This document shows, in pieces, positions 12,201-18,375 of a stretch of 57,641 nt of DNA. This DNA is from Rhodobacterales bacterium (GTDB lineage: Bacteria > Pseudomonadota > Alphaproteobacteria > Rhodobacterales > Rhodobacteraceae). Position 1 is the first letter of the stretch. Every line of letters begins with the position of its first letter. A program made the translations under genes and the position numbers. Under the pieces are notes generated by a model, which was not told the DNA's origin, did not search any database, and was given only the letters and a program-made list of their open reading frames with translations. Where the stretch lies: the NCBI GenBank assembly GCA_009993005.1, contig JAACUH010000080.1:1-57641 (forward strand). The letters run 5' to 3'.

Positions 12201-12714
12201 GGGTGGTGCCTTTATCGGCAAGATGGCGGGGACCGTCGCCATTCGGCAGGAGCGCAAGTCGGCGCGCGGCACCCGTTTCGCCTTTGTCACCCTGTCGGAC
12301 CCGACCGGGCAATACGAGGTCACGCTGTTCTCGGACGTGCTCGATACCGCACGGCCGCATCTGGAGAGCGGCGCGCAGGTGGTCATCCAGGTCGAGGCGA
12401 CGCTCGAGGCCGACCAGCTCAAGCTCTTGTGCCGCTCGGTCGTGCCGATCGACGCGGCGGTGGCCCATGCGGGCGGCGGCGGGCTGCGGGTCTATCTGGG
12501 CGAGGCGGCGGCGGCGAGCGCCGTGGCAGGCGTGCTCGACGCCGCGCTGCGCGACAAGGTGGCAGGCGCGCGCGGGCCGGTGGTGTTCTGCCTGATGGGG
12601 GCGGGGCTGCCCGGCGAGGTCGAGATCGACTGCGGCCGCGACTATCCCGTGTCGCCGCAGATCAAGGGCGCGCTGCGCTCGCTCCCCGGTGTGATCGAGG
12701 TCGAAGAGGTCTGA
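9208..12714 (+). CDS. dnaE: DNA polymerase III alpha subunit
   Basis: The main replicative polymerase. Its 1168 residues match the usual DnaE1 length. The N-terminal PHP domain starts with [20 protein letters not shown]. The catalytic aspartates are visible as PDFDID (Asp405, Asp407) and [11 protein letters not shown] (Asp561), matching the E. coli triad. The palm motif [16 protein letters not shown] and the fingers region [21 protein letters not shown] are intact. A C-terminal OB fold follows ([22 protein letters not shown]). It stands alone, divergent from xdhA. A hairpin-tail element begins 26 nt after the stop and may end the transcript. Confidence 0.98.
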   Translation: [1168 protein letters not shown]

Positions 12715-12740
12715 ACGCCCATGGCCTGCGCGGGGCGGCT

Positions 12741-12782
12741 GGCGGCGGAGCCTGCGGCGCGGATATTTTTGGCAAGATGAAG
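12741..12782 (+). repeat. Hairpin-tail element, copy 4 (plus)
   Basis: A GC-rich arm without a strong stem is followed by GCGGATATTTTTGGC and AAGATGAAG. It lies 26 nt downstream of dnaE in the sense direction, so a role in ending dnaE transcription is plausible. Confidence 0.6.
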
Positions 12783-12891
12783 CCGGGGCGGCGCGCGAAA
12801 TCCCGCGCGGGTGGCGGCGGAAAGGGGCGCGATGTGGACCGGGGGGGCGATCCGGACTACAAAGGCCCATTGCGCTGGCCGGGCAGGCCGG

Positions 12892-12917
12892 GGTGTCCGG
12901 GGTGTCCGGGGTGTCCG
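12892..12917 (+). repeat. Short tandem repeat, GGGGTGTCC units
   Basis: About three head-to-tail copies of a 9-bp unit (CCGGGGTGT) lie just upstream of the lipoprotein gene that starts at 12933. They are followed by a G-run that may serve as its ribosome-binding region. No function can be assigned. Confidence 0.5.
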
Positions 12918-12932
12918 CAAGGGGGGGATCGC

Positions 12933-14018
12933 ATGAACAGGGGTGTGACATTGGCGGCGATGCTCGCGCTTCTGGCCGGTTGCGGCGATCCCTTGTCCGA
13001 TGTTGCGCGGCTCGGGGATGTCGAACTGGCCGCAGGCGCGCCTGTCGCCGCGGCGATCGCTGCGGCGGATGAGACCGCCGATGCGCCGGGCTTTTGGGCG
13101 CGGCTACGCGCGGGCGAGATCCCCGCGCAGACCGACCTTGCCGGCGATGGGCCCGGGGCTGACATGGCCGGTGCGCAGGCAGGTGGGGATGACGTCGCCG
13201 GGGCGGAGCAGGTGGCCGGCGGCGGCGGTTTCTGGGCGCAACTGGGCTTTGGGCCGCGCGCAGGGGCCGCGGCGGAAAATCCGCCGTCCGCGACTGTCAC
13301 GCTCGCCGCCCTGGCAACCGCGGGTGTGGCGGGCGATGACGCCGCCGTGCCGCCCGATGCGCCCGCCGCAGCCGACCCCGCCGACCCTGCCGCAGCCGAC
13401 CCCGCCGACCCTGCCGCAGCCGACCCCGCCGACCCTGCCGCAGCCGATCCCGCCGCAGCCGATCCCGCAACTGGCGCAGTGCCGCAGGAGGCACCGCGCC
13501 GCCAGTCGCTCTTTGGTCCGCGCGTCAGCGCGCCGACCGGGCCCGATGCCACGCGGGTGGCACCGGGGACCATCCTTCCCTATGGTCAGATCGCGACGGT
13601 CTGCGGTCTGTCCGACAGCGCGCTGGGCACGGTCGTCGAACAGGCCTCGGGCTATGTGGTTCATGACACCGCCGCCAGTTCGGTGGCGCAGCGGACCCAT
13701 TACATCACCGGTTTTCCCGATGGCTGCGCGCGGCAGTTCACCGCGGCCCTCGCGCTGTTCGGGGATGTGGGCACGCATGAGGTCGTCCGCTACATGAGCG
13801 GCGCCGCCGCGCGGCCCTACAGCGCGACCGACACCGCCTATGAACAGCTCAAGGCCGATGTCTGCCGTGTCGGCGCGGGCGAGCCCTGTGGTCCGGCCCT
13901 CGACCGGCTGGCGCGGCGCACGGTGTTCATCACGGTCTACGAGACCTTTGGCACCAACCCGACCTGGGGCGATATCCTGCTGCATGACGGCGCGGTTCTT
14001 GCCGTCAATTTCAACTAG
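12933..14018 (+). CDS. Putative lipoprotein with tandem Ala/Asp/Pro repeats, unknown function
   Basis: The 361-residue product starts at ATG 12933, giving a clear lipoprotein signal peptide (MNRGVTLAAMLALLAGCG, lipobox LAGC, Cys17). A longer upstream frame would lack the signal and was rejected. Residues about 18-200 are low-complexity and Ala/Asp/Pro-rich, including a repeated ADPADPAA stretch encoded by a 24-bp tandem repeat. The C-terminal part, from ILPYGQIATVCGLSDSALG on, is compact, with conserved-looking Cys, Trp and aromatic positions and a TWGDILLHDG end. This suggests a globular periplasmic domain on a flexible lipid-anchored stalk. I know of similar hypothetical proteins in Rhodobacteraceae but no function. 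Confidence 0.8.
   Translation: MNRGVTLAAMLALLAGCGDPLSDVARLGDVELAAGAPVAAAIAAADETADAPGFWARLRAGEIPAQTDLAGDGPGADMAGAQAGGDDVAGAEQVAGGGGFWAQLGFGPRAGAAAENPPSATVTLAALATAGVAGDDAAVPPDAPAAADPADPAAADPADPAAADPADPAAADPAAADPATGAVPQEAPRRQSLFGPRVSAPTGPDATRVAPGTILPYGQIATVCGLSDSALGTVVEQASGYVVHDTAASSVAQRTHYITGFPDGCARQFTAALALFGDVGTHEVVRYMSGAAARPYSATDTAYEQLKADVCRVGAGEPCGPALDRLARRTVFITVYETFGTNPTWGDILLHDGAVLAVNFN
13366..13467 (+). repeat. 24-bp tandem repeat inside the lipoprotein gene
   Basis: Three near-identical 24-bp units (GCCGCAGCCGACCCCGCC plus GACCCT) and degenerate flanks encode repeats of ADPADPAA. The unit is a multiple of three, so copy-number change would keep the frame and alter only stalk length. Confidence 0.8.
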
Positions 14019-14027
14019 GGCGCGCTG

Positions 14028-14228
14028 TCACCAATGTGGCGGGCGCTGGTCGGCGAGGGGCAGCGCGCCGGCCTCGCTGTCGCGGTCAAGCTCGCGCGCA
14101 ACGAGGGTCTGCACGAGGGCGGCGAGGCGCGCGATGTCGCGGTCCTGGCGCACGACGACCTCCGAGAGGTCATCCACGCTGCGGATCAGATGGGCAAGGC
14201 GCTCTTCGATCTTTGTTACATCGGTCAT
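14028..14228 (-). CDS. slyX: SlyX family protein
   Basis: A small 66-residue SlyX-family protein of unknown biochemical role. It is predicted to be one long coiled coil (IEERLAHLIRSVDDLSEVVV, then QDRDIARLAALVQTLVARE) ending in the family's diagnostic LADQRPPHW. I place the start at ATG 14228 (MTDVTKIEERL). A longer reading from 14297 would begin inside the TTCGTACGAA palindromes and gives a repeat-derived leader. It converges with the lipoprotein gene (9 nt between stops) and is divergent from hisS. Confidence 0.85.
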   Translation of the reverse strand: MTDVTKIEERLAHLIRSVDDLSEVVVRQDRDIARLAALVQTLVARELDRDSEAGALPLADQRPPHW

Positions 14229-14238
14229 GGGGCTGACG

Positions 14239-14283
14239 AAATCCTTCGCAGAAGGATTTGCAAGAGTTTTCGTACGAAAACTC
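14239..14283. repeat. Twin palindrome, site 1 (TTCGTACGAA type)
   Basis: Two adjacent inverted repeats separated by GCAA: AAATCCTTC/GAAGGATTT around a GCA loop (14239-14259), and a perfect 20-bp palindrome centred on TTTTCGTACGAAAA (14264-14283). It lies between the divergent slyX and hisS genes. The same two-palindrome layout with a TGCAA spacer recurs at 55576-55624. Confidence 0.85.
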
Positions 14284-14370
14284 TTTCCCGGCGCCACCCG
14301 CCGCGCGGTTGCCCCGCCTGCGCGCCCGCGCTAAAGGCAGCGCAAGACCGCAAGTCAGGATCGCGCACCA

Positions 14371-15867
14371 ATGGCCAAGGACAAGACCCCGCGTCGCCCG
14401 CAGGCGGTGACACCGAAAGGGTTTCGCGACTATTTCGGCGCCGATGTCACCGCGCGCGCGCAAATGTTGGCGCAGATCGCGGCTGTCTATCATCGTTACG
14501 GTTTTGACGCGCTCGAGACCAGCGCGGTCGAGACGGTCGAGGCGCTGGGCAAGTTCCTGCCCGATGTGGACCGGCCGAACGAGGGCGTCTTTGCCTGGCA
14601 GGACGAGGATATGGACTGGCTCGCGCTGCGCTATGACCTGACCGCGCCGCTGGCCCGCGTCTATGCGCAGCATCGCAATGACCTGCCGACGCCCTATCGC
14701 CGCTATGCGATGGGCCCGGTCTGGCGCAACGAAAAGCCCGGGCCTGGGCGGTTTCGCCAGTTCTATCAATGCGATGCCGATACCGTGGGAGCGGCGAGCG
14801 TGGCGGCGGATGCCGAGATCTGCGCGATGCTGGCCGACTGTCTCGAAGAGGTGGGCATTGCACGCGGCGACTATGTCGTGCGGGTGAACAACCGCAAGGT
14901 GCTCAACGGCGTGATGGAAGTCGCAGGCGTGCTCGACCCCGCCGATCCCGCGCGTTTCGTGCAGGAACGCGGCATCGTGCTGCGCGCCATCGACAAGCTC
15001 GACCGGCTTGGCCCGGACGGTGTGCGCGCGCTTCTGGGCGAGGGGCGCCGCGATGAGAGCGGCGATGTGACCAAGGGCGCCGGGCTGGCGGATGCGCAGG
15101 CCGAGGTCGTGATGGGCTTCGTGCAGGCGCGCGGTGACAGCGGGGCCGCGACCGTGGCGCGGTTGCGCGCGCTTGTGGCGGGTTCCGCGACCGGCATGGC
15201 TGGGGTGGACGAGCTCGAGACCATCGCCGACCTGCTCGCAGCCCAGGGTTATGGCGCTGACCGCATCGTCATCGACCCTTCGGTGGTGCGCGGCCTTGGC
15301 TATTACACCGGCCCGGTGTTCGAGGCCGAACTCACCTTCGAGATCACCGATGACAAGGGCCGCCGCCAGCAGTTCGGTTCGGTGGCGGGGGGCGGGCGCT
15401 ATGACGATCTGGTGAAACGCTTCACCGGGCAGGAAGTGCCCGCGACCGGCGTCTCCATCGGCGTGGACCGGCTGCTTGCAGCTCTGCGCGCCAAGGGGCG
15501 GCTCGCGGCGACGCAGGCCGCAGGACCGGTCATCATCACCGTGATGGACCGCGACCGGATGGCCGATTATCAGGCGATGGCGGGCGAATTGCGCCGCGCG
15601 GGCATCCGTGCCGAGGTCTATCTCGGCAACTCCAAGCAATTCGGCAACCAGTTGAAATACGCCGACAAACGCGCCTCGCCGCTCGCCGTGATCGAGGGGG
15701 CCGAAGAGCAGGCGCGCGGCGTCGTGCAGATCAAGGATCTGGTGCTCGGCGCGCAGATCGCCGCCGGCGCAAGCCTCGAGGAATGGAAGGACCGCCCGTC
15801 GCAGCATGAGGTGCCGCGCGCGGCGCTGGTGGACTGGGTGCGCGACTTTCTGGCGGGCCGGTCGTGA
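14371..15867 (+). CDS. hisS: Histidine--tRNA ligase
   Basis: Class II aminoacyl-tRNA synthetase that charges tRNA-His, 498 residues. The start [20 protein letters not shown] leads into motif 1. Motif 2 is [24 protein letters not shown]. The HisA signature appears as [14 protein letters not shown]. Motif 3 lies near [15 protein letters not shown], and an anticodon-binding domain closes the protein. It is longer than E. coli HisRS (424), as is common in alphaproteobacteria. The TGA overlaps the GTG start of hisZ by 4 nt, so it heads the hisS-hisZ-hisG operon. The twin palindrome lies about 90 nt upstream. Confidence 0.97.
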   Translation: MAKDKTPRRPQAVTPKGFRDYFGADVTARAQMLAQIAAVYHRYGFDALETSAVETVEALGKFLPDVDRPNEGVFAWQDEDMDWLALRYDLTAPLARVYAQHRNDLPTPYRRYAMGPVWRNEKPGPGRFRQFYQCDADTVGAASVAADAEICAMLADCLEEVGIARGDYVVRVNNRKVLNGVMEVAGVLDPADPARFVQERGIVLRAIDKLDRLGPDGVRALLGEGRRDESGDVTKGAGLADAQAEVVMGFVQARGDSGAATVARLRALVAGSATGMAGVDELETIADLLAAQGYGADRIVIDPSVVRGLGYYTGPVFEAELTFEITDDKGRRQQFGSVAGGGRYDDLVKRFTGQEVPATGVSIGVDRLLAALRAKGRLAATQAAGPVIITVMDRDRMADYQAMAGELRRAGIRAEVYLGNSKQFGNQLKYADKRASPLAVIEGAEEQARGVVQIKDLVLGAQIAAGASLEEWKDRPSQHEVPRAALVDWVRDFLAGRS

Positions 15868-16961
15868 TCGACAGCGCGGCCAAGGCGGCGGCACGGGCCG
15901 AAGCGGCGCGCCTTGTCGCGCATTTCCGCGCGACGGGCGCCGTGCCGGTCGAGGCCGCGATCCTGCAATCGGCCGACACGCTCCTTGACCTTTACGGCGA
16001 GGATATCCGCGCGCGCGCCTATGTCACCGCCGACCCGCAGCGCGGCGAGATGATGCTGCGCCCCGACTTTACCGTGCCCGTCGTGCAGATGCATATGGAC
16101 AGCGGCGCCGACCCCGCCCGCTATACCTATGCCGGCGAGGTGTTCCGCCGGCAGGAGGTCAACGAGACGCGGCCCAACGAATTCCTGCAGGTGGGCTTCG
16201 AGGTGTTCGACGGCCGCGCGCCCGCCCTGGCCGATGCCGAGGTCTATGCCACAATCGCGGCCGCGCTCGACGGTCTGGGCCTGCGCGCGGCCACCGGCGA
16301 TATCGGCATCCTGCTGGCGGCGGTGGGCGGTCTGCGCACGACCGAGGCGCGCCGCGCCGCGCTGGTCCGCCACCTGTGGCGGCCGCGCCGCTTCCGCGCG
16401 CTGCTCGACCGCTTTGCCGCGCGCGTGCCGCCCGCCCCCTCACGTGTGGCCCTTCTCGCCGCCGCCGACCCGCTGGCCGACGCCGGGCCCGAGATCGGCC
16501 TGCGCAGCCGGACCGAGGTCGCGGCCCGCATCGCGACCCTGCGGGCCGACGCGCTCGCGCCGCCGATCTCGGAAGAGGAGGTCGGGATGCTCGACGCGCT
16601 TCTGGCACTGCGCGAGACGGCCCCGCATGTGCTCGATGCGTTGCGCGACATGGAGGTCGACATGCCCGCGATCGGCCCCGCGATCGCACGGCTGTCAGAG
16701 CGGCTCGACGCCATGGCCGCGCGCGGTGTGGATGTCGAGGCGCTGCCCTTCGAGGCGAGCTATGGCCGCACCTCGATGGAGTATTACGACGGTTTCGTCT
16801 TTGGCTTTTACGCCGACAGCCGGCCCGATCTGCCCCCTGTCGCGACCGGCGGGCGCTATGACGCGCTCACGCGGCTGCTGGGGCAGGGGCGCGAAGTCCC
16901 CGCCGTGGGGGGGGTGATCCGGCCCGAACTCGTGGTCAGCCTGCGGGAGGGCGCGCAATGA
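15864..16961 (+). CDS. hisZ: ATP phosphoribosyltransferase regulatory subunit HisZ
   Basis: HisZ is a catalytically dead paralogue of HisRS that binds short-form HisG and is needed for its activity and histidine feedback inhibition. The 365-residue product starts with GTG at 15864, overlapping the hisS stop. HisRS-like segments are visible: [36 protein letters not shown] and, near the end, [15 protein letters not shown]. An anticodon-binding domain is absent, as expected. It lies between its paralogue hisS and its partner hisG, overlapping both. Confidence 0.95.
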   Translation: MIDSAAKAAARAEAARLVAHFRATGAVPVEAAILQSADTLLDLYGEDIRARAYVTADPQRGEMMLRPDFTVPVVQMHMDSGADPARYTYAGEVFRRQEVNETRPNEFLQVGFEVFDGRAPALADAEVYATIAAALDGLGLRAATGDIGILLAAVGGLRTTEARRAALVRHLWRPRRFRALLDRFAARVPPAPSRVALLAAADPLADAGPEIGLRSRTEVAARIATLRADALAPPISEEEVGMLDALLALRETAPHVLDALRDMEVDMPAIGPAIARLSERLDAMAARGVDVEALPFEASYGRTSMEYYDGFVFGFYADSRPDLPPVATGGRYDALTRLLGQGREVPAVGGVIRPELVVSLREGAQ

Positions 16962-17647
16962 TCAAGCTGGGCGTGCCGTCCAAGGGGCGGCTGATGGACA
17001 AGACGTTCCAATGGTTCGCCGCCCGTGGCATCACCCTGCGCAAGGCCGGGTCCGAGCGTGACTATGCCGGTGTGGTCGAGGGCATCGAGGGGGTCGAACT
17101 GGTCCTCCTCTCGGCCGGCGAGATCCCGCGCGAACTGGCCGCGGGGCGGCTGCATCTGGGCGTGACCGGGTCCGACCTCGTGCGCGAAAAGGTGGTGTTC
17201 TGGGAAACCCGGCTGCCGGTGATGGCCGAACTGGGCTTTGGCGGGGCCGATCTGGTGATCGCCGTGCCGCAGCTCTGGGTCGATGTGGACACGCTCGACG
17301 ACCTCGACGCCGTCTGCGCCGCGTTTCGCCGCAGACATGGCTTCCGGCTGCGGATCGCGACAAAATACCATCGTCTGGTGCGCGACTTCCTGCAGGCGCA
17401 GGGCGTGGCGGACTATCAGCTTGTGGACAGTCAGGGCGCGACCGAAGGCACAGTGAAATACGAGACCGCAGAGGCAATTGCCGACATCACCTCGACCGGC
17501 GAGACCCTGCGCGCAAACGGGCTGAAGGTGCTGACAGGCGGGCTGATCCACGCCTCTCAGGCGACCCTGTTCCGCTCGCGTGCCGCCGAATGGACCCAGG
17601 CCGACCGCGCATTGCGCCACGAGATCGAGGCGCGGCTCGGTATCTGA
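16958..17647 (+). CDS. hisG: ATP phosphoribosyltransferase catalytic subunit (short form)
   Basis: First enzyme of histidine biosynthesis, joining ATP and PRPP. At 229 residues it is the short form, which lacks the regulatory domain and therefore needs HisZ, encoded just upstream. Recognisable blocks are KLGVPSKGRLMDKTFQWF at the start, VELVLLSAGEIPRELAAGRLHLG-like substrate-site residues, and the PRPP-loop region SQGATEGTVKYETAEAIADI. The ATG overlaps the hisZ stop (ATGA). A hairpin-tail element starts 10 nt after its stop and probably terminates the operon. Confidence 0.96.
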   Translation: MIKLGVPSKGRLMDKTFQWFAARGITLRKAGSERDYAGVVEGIEGVELVLLSAGEIPRELAAGRLHLGVTGSDLVREKVVFWETRLPVMAELGFGGADLVIAVPQLWVDVDTLDDLDAVCAAFRRRHGFRLRIATKYHRLVRDFLQAQGVADYQLVDSQGATEGTVKYETAEAIADITSTGETLRANGLKVLTGGLIHASQATLFRSRAAEWTQADRALRHEIEARLGI

Positions 17648-17656
17648 CGGCGCCGC

Positions 17657-17702
17657 GGGGGCGCTGCCCCCGCACCCCCGGGATATTTGTGGCCAAAAGA
17701 TG
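17657..17702 (+). repeat. Hairpin-tail element, copy 5 (plus), likely hisG terminator
   Basis: A GGGGGC/GCCCCC-type hairpin is followed by CACCCCCGGGATATTTG and GGCCAAAAGATG. It is 10 nt after hisG in the sense direction. With copy 6 (minus) it forms a tail-to-tail pair between the convergent hisG and DUF1489 genes. Confidence 0.75.
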
Positions 17703-17720
17703 GGATGCGCGCGCCTTTGG

Positions 17721-17760
17721 CTTCTTTGTGCCAGAAATACTCCCCGCGGAGCGTCCGCAG
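17721..17760 (-). repeat. Hairpin-tail element, copy 6 (minus)
   Basis: On the minus strand a GCGGA/TCCGC hairpin is followed by GGGGAGTATTTCTGGC and CAAAGAAG. It is 26 nt after the stop of the DUF1489 gene, in the sense direction, and faces copy 5. Confidence 0.7.
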
Positions 17761-17785
17761 GTGACGCTGGTGCCGGTCCGGGGGG

Positions 17786-18217
17786 TCAGAGCAGTCCGAT
17801 ATCGGCGAGGGCCGCGGAGAGTGCGGGGGGCAGGTCGTCATCGCCCGACCGGGCGCGGGCGAGGTCGGGCGGGGCATCGGCGGGGGAGAGATAGCGCCAA
17901 CCCTGGAAGGGGCTGCGCTGCACCGGGGCGGTGCGGTGCAGGGTCGGGTCGAGCACGATGGCGCAGCGCGCGATGCCGTCGCTGCCTTGCACCTCGTCCA
18001 GCCGCACCACGCGCTGGCGACAGCAGAGCACGCCCTTGATGATCCAGTAGATCGACCCGCCGTTGAGCAGTTCCGCCTCGCGTTTGGGCCACATGCGGGT
18101 GACGTGGCGGGGCAGGCCGTCCGGCCCCTGGCTGCGCGGGTCGCGGTACCAGGCGTCAAGGTCCGCGATGTCCTCGGTGCCGACAGACAGTTTGATCAGG
18201 TGGGTCGTCTTGGTCAT
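17786..18217 (-). CDS. DUF1489 family protein
   Basis: A 143-residue protein of the alphaproteobacterial DUF1489 family, function unknown. Features I associate with the family are THLIKLSVGTEDIADLDAW at the start, the central HVTRMWPKREAELLNGGSIYW and IKGVLCCRQRV block, and PVQRSPFQGWRYL near the end. No signal peptide or membrane segment is visible, so it is probably cytoplasmic. It converges with hisG across two facing hairpin-tail elements. Confidence 0.85.
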   Translation of the reverse strand: MTKTTHLIKLSVGTEDIADLDAWYRDPRSQGPDGLPRHVTRMWPKREAELLNGGSIYWIIKGVLCCRQRVVRLDEVQGSDGIARCAIVLDPTLHRTAPVQRSPFQGWRYLSPADAPPDLARARSGDDDLPPALSAALADIGLL

Positions 18218-18301
18218 GTGCGCCTCGCAGTCAGGCGGTCAGCATAGTGTTGCGGCGGGCAGAGGCAAGGTGACGGCGGGGGGGAGTTGTGGCAGATGTT
18301 G

Positions 18302-18330
18302 TTGACGGGCAGGGGGCATCACCCTATCCT
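18302..18330 (+). promoter_or_regulatory. Candidate sigma-70 promoter for the ribonucleotide reductase gene
   Basis: TTGACG (18302-18307) and TATCCT (18325-18330) are separated by 17 nt and lie 46 nt upstream of the RNR start codon. I found neither a cobalamin riboswitch nor a clear NrdR box in the 158-nt upstream region. Confidence 0.45.
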
Positions 18331-18375
18331 TGGCCTCCTCCACTCCCATCCCCAGCCTTTGCAAGGACCGCCTCC

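Noticed and set aside
9784-12951. A 1055-codon minus-strand frame opposite dnaE
   Set aside because: It lies entirely antisense to a clear DnaE, is His/Arg/Gln-rich and has no domain; long antisense frames are normal in GC-rich DNA.
13366-13467. CRISPR-like array
   Set aside because: The 24-bp units are contiguous, coding and without spacers.
14228-14297. N-terminal extension of SlyX
   Set aside because: The extra 23 residues are translated from the TTCGTACGAA palindrome; SlyX proteins start close to the coiled coil.
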